Below are positions 60,601 to 63,835 of a stretch of DNA of 64,000 nucleotides, in pieces. Both the position numbers and the translations under genes were made by a program. Under the pieces are notes generated by a model that was given only the letters and a program-made list of their open reading frames with translations, made no database searches and had not been told where the DNA came from. Origin of the DNA: Marthasterias glacialis (Eukaryota; Echinodermata; Asteroidea; Forcipulatida; Asteriidae); contig OU452223.1 in the NCBI GenBank assembly GCA_911728455.2, positions 9,694,174 to 9,758,173 on the forward strand, written 5' to 3'. Each line of letters opens with the position of its first letter. Within the stretch, counting starts at the first letter, position 1.

Positions 60601-63600
60601 AGGCTGTGCTGCACTGCGCTGCACTGCGCTGTTGGCAGTTATATATGTGTAGGTGGTCTTTTGAACCCCATCAAATTGTTCTCCCTTTTCTCCTTCAAGG
60701 GTCGAATATCATGCCTGTTTCATTTAGCACACAGTACAATAAACCTGTGGTGAAAATTTTATGCAATAGGTGTATTTTTTTTTTCTTTTAAAGAAAACAT
60801 TGTATGATGTGGGGTTTTTTACATGAGGTTTTGTGGGCATTCATATTGTACCTTTGCTGAATTTGGGTTTTAAAAAGAATTACTCTTTTGAATTTTCTAA
60901 ATTGATTTTTTATTTTTTGGAAGGGGTTTGGGGGTAAAATAATTATTTCAAATTGAAAAACATGTATGTATGCCCAACAGCCAAAAGAAGTGTTTACCTC
61001 CGAGTTTCTACTTCTTTTGGAATACATTTCATCTCGAGTGGACAAACATTTTGCACCTGTTCTGGAGAGCGCTATACTTACAAATGATTTTACACGACTT
61101 GTGAAAAGACGTGTACAGTTTCCTCTCGGGGCCAGAGAAGATCAACATGAAAATGCAATCAAGAAAATGCAATCAATGGGAATGTTACTTGAGTGCTCAC
61201 TTGATCATATGATCGACGATCAGTGTTAGTTTTGCTGAGCAGAAACGGATCTCCGGCCAATTATGTCAATTATAGTTAACTGGCTCCAACTGGCTCTCTC
61301 ATGTTTTCTTTGCTAGGTAATTTTGATTAGCAACTTTTTTTTCAGCTTGCCCACAGGGAGGAGAAAATTCAGATTTTTTTTGGTGTCCATTATCTTCTTC
61401 GGATGTAAAGAAATCCTGCTCTCTGATCTACTTCTCTAGCGTTGAGAATACTGTTCCCAGAAGCTCCTTGAAAACTATAACTCCAGGGGTTACCAAAAGG
61501 TGGAAATGCCATCATTTTAGCCTGCCTCCTAAAATTTGTGTCCTACTTTCAGACCTTTTTGTCAACAATGGCGCTCACCTGTCACCAGCTTTTTGAAATT
61601 GGGCACTGGAAGTGAATGCAGTTGAGCTAAAACCATTTCATGAAGCTGCTTATGAAGCTCACAAATTTGCTAAGTACGCAAACAGCACACACATAATATT
61701 GCCGAGGGAGAAACGGGTTACCACGCGGCCAATCCATTAGTCTTGTTGTCCACCTGTTGTCTTCTCTTCTGGCAGTGTGTCTAGCCAGCCCATCTCCATT
61801 TAGCTTGTTTTATTGTCCTTATGATGTCTCTTACTCCAGTTTTCTTTCGTATTTCTGTGCATTTGATCCTGTCTCTGATTGAGATGTGTAGCATTTGTCT
61901 TTCCATTGCTCTTTGTGCTGTACGGAGTTTGTGTTCTATTAGTTTTGTTGTTGTCCATGTTTCTGCTCCATATGTTATGGTCGGTAGTACACACTGATCG
62001 TATACTGATTATATATCTGTCACAACTCACCCCCCCCCCCAATCTGTTTTGGGGACAGGTGGGCGGGTGGTGAACTGAGATGCTGCAGTCAGTCAGGTGA
62101 AAAAGGTGCAATGTAAATTATGAATGTCTTTGATTCCAGTTAACAATATGTCAATTGGAATCAATACATACTATGTTTCACATAACAAGACATGTGCGGG
62201 GCTGTGTACACAATCGATAGAATGCCACTCTGTTCATGCAGACAACTTCTTTGAAATCGAGTTCAGCATTCCGGCATATTTTAAATCATTCATGAACAGA
62301 TGTCTGAACATAATTAGAGACATGTCAGCTCATACTGAGTTTTGCTTCATGTTCTTGCTCTTGGCCACATAACAGGAGAGAGGTATAAATAGAATGGGGA
62401 AAAGAAAGTTGTGGTTAAAAAAAATCTAAATCGTGCAGAAACGTGTGGTGTGCATTTGCGTAAAAAAAACAGTGGACGATGTAGAGAATTAGGAATGTCC
62501 TCATTCGTAAGGGGTCTACAGCCGTGGTGATTTTAAAATACCTGACTGGCATTGTGTTGTGGCTTAGTTTTCTTGCCTACTGGACTTTAGCTCTGGCAGC
62601 TGTGTCATCAGAGTGTGTGGGCTCGAATCCCGGTCACGTCTCTTGAGCAAGACGGGACTTCAATTTGCTTCTCATCACCCAGGAGTTAATAGGTATCTAT
62701 GAGGAAAGACACGTTATAGATTGAAAGATTTGCGTCGTAGGTGCCATTTTGGGTGGCAGTTGCTGCATACTCCTAAGGAGTCCAGATGGTAATGCCATTG
62801 GCTTCGTGAACTGTGGTAGACAAATGTAGGGCACTCTGAAAAGTACCCCCAAGAAGGCTGATTATTTGTGTTATGCTTTATCGAGAATACATATTATACA
62901 TAAAATATATGTCTGTTTTTTGACAATCCAGGATCTTGTATGTTCGCATCTGTTGTCGTGTTCAGACCGTCAACTCTTCCAGCAGGACATACCAGCAGGG
63001 GAGCTCCCACCGTGTCTAATCGGGCCACGTGCTGCCTATGTTATAGTCGAGGTCAGAGTTAATGTTAAGGAGAACGAATGAAAAAGTGTAGATTCGTGTA
63101 TAGAATGTTGGAGTTAAAGGCGAGTACATTGTATGCACGAATTTACACTGATGAGTCTAGTCTCAGACTCAAACTGTTTGCCCAAAGTCATTGGTATCAT
63201 CTTTTTTTTTAAATGTCCTTTTGGACTTGTATTTTGGAAACTGACTTTTATCCGTGATGACAAATCCTTGAATTTGTGGAAGGCTAAATTTCTCTTATGG
63301 GTTTAGGTTCATGGGTATAGTACATTGGTTGCTATGGGTATAGTTTGTCATGTACGCATGGCTTTCTAGTATAAATAAGACATATCATGTGACACGTTCT
63401 TAACCAATCACAAGGCAGAGTCTATGTATGTGGTGCTATAATTCCTGATAAACACAATCTTAACAGACAACTTAGGTTTTGGCTTTGGTCCACGTCTAGC
63501 ATTGTAACTAACTTTTCTACGCAGCCAAGTGGTTCACTGACCAACCATGCAAGGAAGTTGATAGAACTCCCGTGTGGCACACACGTTATATACACATATG

Positions 63601-63835
63601 ACATAGTTCTGTAAAAAAAACTATCATTGCCCGTAAAGATGGCTGACTTTGTGACATCAAGTGGGAACATCATGTGTAGTCCCCAACAGATTGAAATTGA
63701 CACGTTCTTTGTGTTGATGCTTTTGTTGACTTATTTATTATTCTAGTCGGTGATGAACCTTCTGTCTGTCGTCAAATCAGAGGAAGTGGATGCAGAGGTC
63801 AAAGTGCAATACTGGCAAGAAACGATCCTTACCAG
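29028..63835 (+). CDS. Gene 2: unidentified multi-exon protein-coding gene (3' end outside window)
   Basis: Exons 29103-29244, 53170-53300, 53766-53884, 55744-55789, 56442-56560 and 58837-58903 join in perfect phase (208 codons from ATG 29103). Further exons are 60981-about 61228, 62932-63051 and 63747-63835, the last leaving the window at phase 2. All have canonical borders except the donor of the 60981 exon. The protein is rich in Leu, Val, Ser and Glu with amphipathic helical stretches. No signal peptide, membrane segment, zinc motif or catalytic signature is visible. An armadillo/HEAT-like helical repeat protein is possible, but I recognise no family. The first intron is 23,925 bp and holds most of the mobile DNA in the window. 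Confidence 0.75.
29103..29244 (+). CDS. Gene 2 first coding exon (proposed)
   Basis: MASPETSLISDLEEQLKSET continues with LDQLVQGDKKLDLFLRSLIH and TAGSG, 47 codons plus one nucleotide. It ends at donor GTACAT (29245). Phase 1 fits the exon at 53170 exactly, making the joining codon GAT (Asp). The start was chosen because it is the first ATG in this frame after the in-frame stop at 29031. The sequence is leucine-rich with an acidic, helical N terminus. Confidence 0.65.
29252..29275 (-). mobile_element. B-box-like SINE remnant
   Basis: GGGTTCGAACCC is a B-box-like word and is self-complementary. No A box or body can be assigned, so this is only a possible SINE remnant next to the donor of the first exon. 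Confidence 0.25.
29276..30005. other. Start of gene 2 intron 1, no recognised exon
   Basis: A short palindrome with CCGTTTCTGAAACGG and TTACACGTGTAA words lies at about 29372-29431. Frames on both strands are open over 29480-29899 (139 codons plus) and 29581-29865 (94 codons minus). Neither has splice-site support or a recognised domain, and the open overlap on both strands argues for chance or an old repeat. Confidence 0.4.
30006..30430. repeat. Degenerate TTCCCTC/GAGGGAA array in both orientations
   Basis: At least 15 words of the TTCCCTCAAAATA or TTCCCTCGAAATA type are spaced about 21-27 bp, mostly plus-oriented. Inverted ones (TTTTGAGGGAA and GTCGAGGGAACGAAAT) are interspersed at about 30120-30135, 30260-30300 and 30410. 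The spacers are AT-rich. The block can form many alternative hairpins and has no matched copy elsewhere in the window. Confidence 0.8.
30521..30764. repeat. Near-perfect 244-bp palindrome (foldback element)
   Basis: Two 118-bp arms, centred on an 8-bp spacer at 30639-30646, differ at about two positions. The outer ends are GGAAGAAACTATTACTAGTA and its complement. Homology continues past the ends after a roughly 10-bp indel (TTTGCAT on both sides). The inner arms contain TTCGAAACGTCGAGAC next to the centre. Both strands are open over about 90 codons simply because the arms are complementary. Confidence 0.95.
30635..30674 (+). ncRNA. Hammerhead-like motif at palindrome centre (tentative)
   Basis: CTGAAGA fits the CUGANGA core; a potential stem with an AGTATA loop follows, then GAAACGTC, which contains GAAA and a GUC that could be the cleavage triplet. 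A related word pair is at 50726-50758 on the minus strand (CTGACGA, then GAAACGTT). Penelope-like retroelements are known to carry hammerhead ribozymes of this type. Here the closing pair of stem II is not canonical, so activity is doubtful. Confidence 0.3.
30870..31255 (+). repeat. Repeat R4 copy split by a MITE
   Basis: CCAATGGATGTTTCCTTTGC through CCTTTCAAAGATAAAAT (to about 30936) and ATTCCAGGCCTG (from about 31239) are the two sides of one R4 copy. The unbroken arrangement is seen at 10076-10139. The 300-bp element between them is annotated separately. Confidence 0.75.
30937..31238. mobile_element. 302-bp MITE with AATAGACCGATTG ends, inserted in R4
   Basis: The left end AATAGACCGATTGCGCGACC (then AATGTTTACATG and GTCACGTGA-type sequence) and the right end TCGCCCAATCGGTCTATT form imperfect terminal inverted repeats of about 50 bp, including TCACGTGACCTGTAGTGGGT. 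A left-half relative lies at 48575-48700, and the end AATAGACC also opens 57571-57829. Target duplication is unclear because the target is AT-rich. Confidence 0.8.
31256..32374. other. Gene 2 intron 1, no recognised element
   Basis: No exon or repeat family was identified. A CCATGTCACACGAGGCAATT ... GACATGGCCCTTA pair near 31534-31746 might be decayed inverted ends. Confidence 0.4.
32375..32515 (+). repeat. Dispersed repeat R4
   Basis: Contains GGAGGCAATTGCCTCCATGC, CCTGGTCATTGCATTGGCGC and CCCCTTGAAATG, with GCATTGCCCTTGCAAGATGG at the far end. Confidence 0.55.
32559..32699. mobile_element. 141-bp MITE of the GGTGGATTTCACAAA family, copy 1
   Basis: Left end GGGGTGGATTTTACAAAACT, right end TTTGTGAAATCCACACCTG, with repeated ACTAGTCCTA words inside. 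The second copy is at 52931-53070. Confidence 0.85.
32715..33055 (+). repeat. Dispersed repeat R3
   Basis: Shares TTTTCCACCATGACCATCTT, CAATGGGTTTTGGACT and AATCTGTGAACA-type words with 49318-49620. Confidence 0.6.
33056..33635. other. Gene 2 intron 1, TACATGTA patch and R4 trace
   Basis: A dense patch of TGTACATGTA words lies at 33390-33440. GGGGCATGGAGGCAATTGCC at about 33553-33572 is an R4 trace. Nothing else was identified. Confidence 0.4.
33700..34395 (-). repeat. Dispersed repeat R2 (minus orientation)
   Basis: Contains GCCTGGACATTCCACTACTG, CAGACCTTTGTCCTTTTGTT, TTTGGCTCAATGGAGGTAAA and TCAAGGTTTCTTTGTTCCAG, the reverse of R2 words at 3372-3830 and shared with 56690-57260. Confidence 0.7.
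34396..35237. other. Gene 2 intron 1, no recognised element
   Basis: AT-rich. The two half-similar segments AATGCATTGAGCGTTACATG and AAATGCATTGGGCATTACGT (about 34491 and 34614) suggest a short diverged duplication with period about 123 bp. No exon was identified. Confidence 0.4.
35238..35415 (-). repeat. Repeat R4-related element with AGGCCT ends
   Basis: Runs from AGGCCTTGAACTTGGC to TTAATTTGAGGCCTG, roughly inverted ends, and contains GAAGGGGCACGG and GGAACTTTGCAAAGGGCACTG like other minus R4 copies. Confidence 0.55.
35416..36121. other. Gene 2 intron 1, no recognised element
   Basis: AT-rich with TACATGTA words near 35870 and 35975. No exon-like frame has splice support. Confidence 0.4.
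36122..36548. mobile_element. 427-bp element with AGGGCTCGAATTT ends
   Basis: Left AGGGCTCGAATTTGGGGTGA and right TAAAATTCGAGCCCT share a 13-bp inverted end (AGGGCTCGAATTT). The interior repeats CAGGGCTAG and GGCCTCGGGCC words. It ends close to a TG-rich simple repeat. Confidence 0.6.
36563..36606. repeat. (TG)n/G-rich simple repeat
   Basis: GAGTGTGTGTGAGTGTGTG runs into a G/C-rich run of about 18 bp just before the hAT-like element. Confidence 0.85.
36628..36832. mobile_element. 205-bp hAT-like MITE with 8-bp target duplication
   Basis: Left end CAGCGGCGGCACCAGA and the complement of the right end, CAGTGGCGGTGCTAC, are hAT-type termini (CAGTGGCGG). The flanks CTTTTTAC (36620-36627) and CTATTTAC (36833-36840) match at 7 of 8 bases, the length expected for hAT insertions. 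Inside is a poly-C tract of about 26-30 bp (36792-36817). Confidence 0.85.
36841..37146. other. Gene 2 intron 1, no recognised element
   Basis: G-rich near 36935-36975, otherwise featureless. Confidence 0.4.
37147..37650 (+). repeat. Dispersed repeat R2, longest plus copy
   Basis: Begins TTAACCAGTTGCTGCTGGG and contains GGCAGAATTGCCAAAATC, GACACAAAGAAACCCTGACT, GCAAAACATCGGCCGTTACC and TGTGGGTGAGACGAAGCG. Confidence 0.7.
37715..37840 (-). repeat. Dispersed repeat R4 (minus orientation, diverged)
   Basis: Contains AAGGCAGTTTTTCC, ACCTCTATGAGGAAAATGTA (as in 35300) and CAGTGACCAGGGGGGCATGG. Confidence 0.5.
38001..38770. mobile_element. 770-bp element with TAGAACCTGGAGCGAATTT ends
   Basis: The left end TAGAACCTGGAGCGAATTTT (then ACTA) is an imperfect inverse of the right end (TAGTGAAATACGCCCCAGGT, then CCTA), about 24 bp. 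Near both ends are TTTGCGATCATCG and GCGATGAG-type words. No transposase is visible; the 66-codon frame at 38592-38792 is not recognised. Confidence 0.7.
38771..39253. other. Gene 2 intron 1, no recognised element
   Basis: Contains ACATGTAC words, a T/G-run (about 39188-39210) and no exon. Confidence 0.4.
39254..39503. mobile_element. 250-bp MITE with GTGGCTCAT ends and internal ATATCGCC repeats
   Basis: Left ACGGTGGCTCATATTTCTCC plus ACTTCC, then CGTAATTTTACGGTG, is inverted at the right (CACCGTAAAATTACACCG, GGAAGTGGCAATCATGAGCC, ACTGT), giving long imperfect terminal repeats of about 55 bp. The centre holds three GCCATACTA...GCGTTATATT units. Confidence 0.8.
39505..39638. mobile_element. 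134-bp palindromic MITE abutting the previous one
   Basis: TGTAATGGGAGACTTCTGAG, then ACGATAG, GGGCGTCCCACAGACCGGTC and CTTTTC, is inverted on the right side with few changes, to CTCCTATTGTA. The ends match the diverged element at 27545-27712. Virtually no sequence separates it from the MITE ending at 39503. Confidence 0.85.
39639..40652. other. Gene 2 intron 1, no recognised element
   Basis: TACATGTA words near 39690-39720 and 39900-39925, AT-rich after 40020. TGTGTTTATTGACAGTC occurs twice at about 40292 and 40322. No exon was identified. Confidence 0.4.
40653..42066 (+). repeat. 27-bp minisatellite, about 52 copies
   Basis: Unit CAAGTCAAGTTGCAAGTCAG followed by TTTGACT, TTTTACT, GTTTACT or GTGTACT. 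Because 27 is a multiple of 3, several frames on both strands lack stops (up to 306 codons), giving nonameric repeats such as QVKLQVSLT or DLQLDLSKP; these are artefacts. Rare variants (TACTTAAG at 40864, 41459, 41593, 41809 and 41999; GTTGTTAG at 40876 and 41821) mark a higher-order copy at an offset of 945 bp (35 units). Another pair has an offset of 135 bp (5 units). Confidence 0.97.
42067..42180 (+). repeat. Degenerate flank of the minisatellite
   Basis: CAAGTC words continue irregularly (TCAAGTCAAGTCCATTTGC, CAAGTCAAGTCAAGGTTCGC) without the 27-bp period. This may be the seed from which the array grew. Confidence 0.6.
42236..42600 (-). mobile_element. tRNA-derived SINE, family A, AAT-tailed, truncated (minus)
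   Basis: An (AAT)n tail at about 42236-42270, then TTCTTATAGCACTGTTCACA and CACCTTGTAACCGTTTACAA (as in 54415-54600) and GGGTTCTTTTAAGTGCATTA with CACAACACA, as in 6466-6878. The tRNA-like head is missing. Confidence 0.7.
42705..44520 (-). repeat. Repeat R1 (minus) interrupted by a Harbinger-like insertion
   Basis: R1 sequence on the minus strand runs from about 44520 down to 44128 and resumes at 42785 down to 42705. The plus copies show these parts are contiguous (GGGCATTTATGAATGGGAAT). Parts of the terminal palindrome beyond 42705 are lost. Confidence 0.8.
42786..44127. mobile_element. 1342-bp non-autonomous Harbinger-like element, TAA target duplication
   Basis: Left end GGCCAAAAAAAAAAGTGTTC then TGTTTCCGGTTAC; the complement of the right end starts GGCCAAACAAAAAAAATGTT then CTGTTTCCGATTAC, so terminal inverted repeats are about 33 bp. 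TAA flanks both sides (42783-42785, 44128-44130). A 3-bp TWA duplication is typical of PIF/Harbinger. CCCGACCGACCCTA on the left and CCCGACCTACCGACCCTA on the right are same-orientation subterminal words. The interior lacks a transposase and contains an inverted pair TTGGACGTGCAGTT / AACTGCACGTCCAA at about 43421-43485. Confidence 0.85.
44521..45644. other. Gene 2 intron 1, R5 trace and unassigned open frame
   Basis: CCAATCAAGTGACAAGGATC near 44910 is shared with R5 copies. A 148-codon minus frame (44695-45141) is the longest open frame outside the satellite but has no recognised domain or splice support. A purine-rich block (GGAAGAAAAAGACGAGGGAG) lies at about 45181-45225. Confidence 0.4.
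45645..46140 (+). repeat. Dispersed repeat R5, copy 1
   Basis: About 490 bp similar to 51075-51500: GTGATTATATTCTGGGGC, AATGCATTTAATATTTGTTT, CACACTCTAAAA, CCTTGCCTCGTTTGGACG and GACAAGGATCTTTGTGTGTG. The left part (ATTTCACTCGGC, AAAAGCCAGATTTT) also resembles 43795-43880. Confidence 0.65.
46509..47006 (+). repeat. Dispersed repeat R1, copy 2, with terminal palindrome
   Basis: Close to 7657-8186 throughout, though the left part has a short internal deletion. It ends with the palindrome AATGGGAATAAAAGAGTAGT ... CACTCTTTTATTCCCTTAAT. The palindrome contains GTGTGATAAAGGACCTCGCC and GTCCTTTATCACAC. Confidence 0.75.
47007..48074. other. Gene 2 intron 1, no recognised element
   Basis: AT-rich. 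No repeat or exon was identified. Confidence 0.4.
48090..48375. other. Region open on both strands, possible orphan exon or element remnant
   Basis: The plus frame 48154-48381 (GRSAVASWIRAGIYSPTVSG) and the minus frame 48075-48371 (TSHSQSEPRDFSLPTLLFPE) both look less random than their surroundings. GC content is also higher than in the flanks. No family is recognised and no fitting splice sites bound it convincingly. Confidence 0.25.
48382..48574. other. Gene 2 intron 1, no recognised element
   Basis: AT-rich, nothing identified. Confidence 0.35.
48575..48700. mobile_element. Left half of the 30937-31238 MITE family
   Basis: GCATGACCAATATTTACATG, CTTGTAGTGGGTACTACGTC and CATCTCAGCTGATGTGC match the left half of 30937-31238. 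The right half is missing. Confidence 0.7.
48701..49317. other. Gene 2 intron 1, no recognised element
   Basis: AT-rich. Short frames near 49158-49406 (both strands) have no support as exons. Confidence 0.35.
49318..49620 (+). repeat. Dispersed repeat R3
   Basis: Contains ACAAAACCTGTGAAACTTTA, TTTCTCAAAAAACGATAT, TTTTCCACCGTGACCATCTT and AAATCTGTGAACATCTGT. Confidence 0.65.
49621..50694. other. Gene 2 intron 1, no recognised element
   Basis: Segments near 50425-50550 (GTCTGTAAACCTCTAAAATG, CAATCTCATCCTTGATGGAG) resemble 59650-59780, suggesting another decayed repeat pair. TACATGTA words lie near 50200-50220. No exon was identified. Confidence 0.4.
50726..50758 (-). ncRNA. Hammerhead-like motif (tentative), second copy
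   Basis: On the minus strand CTGACGACAGACAGAATATA, then CTGTCCGAAACGTT. It aligns base for base in layout with the motif at 30635-30674: a CTGANGA core, a CAG/CTG-type stem with an ATATA-like loop, then GAAACGT. The inner stem GACAG/CTGTC is clear here. Confidence 0.3.
50759..51074. other. Gene 2 intron 1, no recognised element
   Basis: Nothing identified beyond TACATGTA words near 50998. Confidence 0.35.
51075..51500 (+). repeat. Dispersed repeat R5, copy 2
   Basis: Shares with 45645-46140 the words GTGATTATATTCTGAGAC, CACACTCTGAAAATTCTA, CCTTGCCTCATTTGGACG, TTTTGGGAACGATGCTG and CCAATCAAATGACCAGGATC. Confidence 0.65.
51501..52384. other. Gene 2 intron 1, no recognised element
   Basis: AT-rich with TACATGTACATGTACATT near 51844. 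Nothing else was identified. Confidence 0.4.
52385..52720 (+). repeat. Dispersed repeat R3
   Basis: The plus-orientation relative of 20785-21060: AGCCCCAGCTCAACATTGGT, GGCAGAGTTTTGGTTTCAC, TTTTGGATCTTATTTCATTT and TCTACCATCATTATCTTTAT are shared, all as complements of that copy. Confidence 0.75.
52931..53070. mobile_element. 140-bp MITE of the GGTGGATTTCACAAA family, copy 2
   Basis: Left GGGGTGGATTTCACAAAACT, right CTTGTGAAATCCACACCTG, with several TTAGGACTAGTCCTAA-like palindromic words inside. It ends 100 bp upstream of the acceptor of the second gene 2 coding exon. Confidence 0.9.
53170..53300 (+). CDS. Gene 2 coding exon 2
   Basis: The 131-nt exon has acceptor CCTTATTACAG and donor GTAGAG. 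It completes the split GAT codon and reads DQSAPVSKDQHKATDALLCQ, then VVKRLGAELEGGSIQCKLHE and TELE, ending in phase 0. A polar linker is followed by a helix-like segment. Confidence 0.75.
53572..53702 (-). mobile_element. SINE family B fragment
   Basis: CTCACAGGTCCCCATTTACA and TGGGTGAAGAGAAGCAGATT match the body of 11485-11815. The head is missing. Confidence 0.5.
53766..53884 (+). CDS. Gene 2 coding exon 3
   Basis: The 119-nt exon has acceptor TGCATGCAG and donor GTATGA. It reads VCLLSRLEQVLEVCILRLQA, then KVCSLESLTALSVVFNPNV, and leaves AG for the next exon. The leucine spacing indicates amphipathic helices. Confidence 0.75.
54044..54360 (+). mobile_element. tRNA-derived SINE, family A
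   Basis: A box TGGCCGAGCGA and B box GGTTCGAGTCC lie in a tRNA-like head. The body has CTTGTGTCCTTAAGCAAGAC, GTGTAATGCACATT and CCTTATAAGGTGCTATACAA. It is the plus-strand counterpart of 6466-6878. Confidence 0.8.
54415..54603 (-). mobile_element. SINE family A 3' region (minus)
   Basis: Begins with an AATAATAA tail and contains TTCTTATATGGCGC and CACCATGTAACGGTTCACAA, as in 42236-42430. Confidence 0.6.
54609..54643. repeat. (ATT)n microsatellite
   Basis: About 12 uninterrupted TAT/ATT units, directly beside SINE sequence; probably a SINE tail. Confidence 0.95.
54644..55743. other. Gene 2 intron, no recognised element
   Basis: TACATGTA words near 54750 and 54890. A T-rich block (about 54998-55030) is followed by AGAGGGCCAAAGGCCATTCC. 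No exon was identified. Confidence 0.4.
55744..55789 (+). CDS. Gene 2 coding exon 4 (micro-exon, two possible acceptors)
   Basis: The exon has 46 nt from acceptor TTCACAG (ending 55743) to donor GTAGGT, reading SFNRLETWSSRSTYSK. A second acceptor, TTCAACAG (ending 55752), would shorten it by 9 nt (three residues) without changing phase. The phase fits both neighbours. Confidence 0.65.
55790..56441. other. Gene 2 intron, no recognised element
   Basis: 652-bp intron. No repeat was identified. Confidence 0.4.
56442..56560 (+). CDS. Gene 2 coding exon 5
   Basis: The 119-nt exon has acceptor GTTGTCCTGCAG and consensus donor CAG/GTAAGT. It reads TSVLAQSINYFGSYDGFELV, then RRQLRNARDLTIAHIAALL, leaving AG in phase 2. 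Confidence 0.8.
56690..57260 (-). repeat. Dispersed repeat R2 (minus orientation)
   Basis: Shares with 33700-34395 TGCCTGGACATTCCATTATA, GGACCTTTGTCCTTGTATTA and TTTGGCTCAATGTGAGGTAA. A minus frame of 138 codons across it is a repeat shadow. Confidence 0.7.
57571..57829. mobile_element. 259-bp MITE with AATAGACCAATTCATTAAGC ends
   Basis: The left end AATAGACCAATTCATTAAGC then TCCGCCCC is inverted at the right (GGGCGGGGCTTAATGGATCG, then GTCTATT), about 28 bp. CCAATCACAGC and GCTGTGATTGG subterminal words also pair. One end is present alone at 7520-7566. Confidence 0.9.
57830..58262. other. Gene 2 intron, no recognised element
   Basis: An A-rich run lies near 57890-57915. Nothing else was identified. 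Confidence 0.35.
58263..58391. mobile_element. 129-bp palindromic MITE with GGCCTTTTCCAAAC ends
   Basis: AGGCCTTTTCCAAACACCGG and GCTCCAGGCTC on the left pair with CGGAGCCGGAGTCCAAGC and GTTTTGGAAAAGGCC on the right, imperfectly over about 40 bp. Confidence 0.75.
58392..58836. other. Gene 2 intron, no recognised element
   Basis: Contains GGTCTAGGTCCTTTTGGTCT and related pyrimidine-rich words, then a strong T-rich acceptor region before 58837. Confidence 0.35.
58837..58903 (+). CDS. Gene 2 coding exon 6
   Basis: The 67-nt exon has acceptor TTTTTTTTGTAG and donor GTG/GTAAGT. It reads RPFGQCYPQLSADTVKGSFL, then PTV, and ends in phase 0. Confidence 0.75.
58904..60980. other. Gene 2 intron, no recognised element
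   Basis: 2.1 kb with an AT-rich first half and a C-run near 59994-60003. The segment at about 59650-59780 resembles 50425-50550. No exon was identified. Confidence 0.45.
60981..61228 (+). CDS. Gene 2 probable coding exon 7, 3' border unresolved
   Basis: After acceptor CCCAACAG the phase-0 frame reads PKEVFTSEFLLLLEYISSRV, then DKHFAPVLESAILTNDFTRL, and stays open to TAG at 61227-61229. The hydrophobic and charged pattern is exon-like. No in-frame phase-0 donor of good quality lies inside. The donors near the end (at 61223 and 61225) leave phase 2 or 1, and both introduce stops if joined to 62932. A missing small exon, an alternative last exon, or a frame error are the options. Confidence 0.5.
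61229..61707. other. Gene 2 intron, possible unrecognised small exon
   Basis: One candidate, AAGCTCCTTGAAAACTATAA at about 61460, lies between an ACTGTTCCCAG acceptor and an AAAAG/GTGGAA donor, but only works in phase 0. I do not accept it as an exon on this evidence. Confidence 0.3.
61708..62005 (-). mobile_element. RTE-type LINE fragment, 3' end of reverse-transcriptase ORF, frameshifted
   Basis: The minus strand encodes TYGAETWTTTKLIEHKLRTA, then AQRAMERQMLHISIRDRIK and KTGVRDIIRTIKQAKWRWAG. A 1-nt shift follows, then HTARREDNRWTTRLMDWPRG. This is the typical post-RT C terminus of RTE-like non-LTR retrotransposons. The frameshift and the missing upstream RT domain make it a dead fragment. 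A 103-codon ORF in another minus frame is a shadow. Confidence 0.85.
62006..62554. other. Gene 2 intron, no recognised element
   Basis: A C-run lies at about 62030-62040. A plus frame of 82 codons (62124-62372) starting after a TTGATTCCAG word has no recognised similarity and was not accepted as an exon. Confidence 0.35.
62555..62860 (+). mobile_element. tRNA-derived SINE, degraded
   Basis: The B-box word GGCTCGAATCCC is followed by GTCTCTTGAGCAAGACGGGA and CCAGGAGTTAATAGGTATCT. The A-box side (TGTGGCTTAGTTTTC) is degraded. The layout is that of families A and B. Confidence 0.6.
62932..63051 (+). CDS. Gene 2 coding exon 8
   Basis: The 120-nt exon (40 codons, phase 0) has acceptor TTGACAATCCAG and donor GTCAGA. 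It reads DLVCSHLLSCSDRQLFQQDI, then PAGELPPCLIGPRAAYVIVE. A second frame is also open here, but the phase-0 reading has the better amphipathic pattern and continues into the next exon. Confidence 0.7.
63052..63746. other. Gene 2 intron, no recognised element
   Basis: 695-bp intron. Nothing was identified. Confidence 0.4.
63747..63835 (+). CDS. Gene 2 coding exon 9 (last in window)
   Basis: The 89-nt exon has acceptor TTATTATTCTAG and donor CCAG/GTGAG. It reads SVMNLLSVVKSEEVDAEVKV, then QYWQETILT, and leaves AG (phase 2), so the coding sequence continues beyond the window. Confidence 0.75.

Noticed and set aside
61441..61500. Small exon AAGCTCCTTGAAAACTATAA...
   Set aside because: It has plausible borders but only in phase 0, which the preceding exon cannot supply; retained only as a remark.
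61800..62111. 103-codon minus frame
   Set aside because: The LINE-like protein is in a different minus frame (YGAETW block); this one is a shadow.
62124..62372. 82-codon plus frame after a CCAG word as a gene 2 exon
   Set aside because: It does not repair the phase between 61228 and 62932 and has no recognisable continuation.
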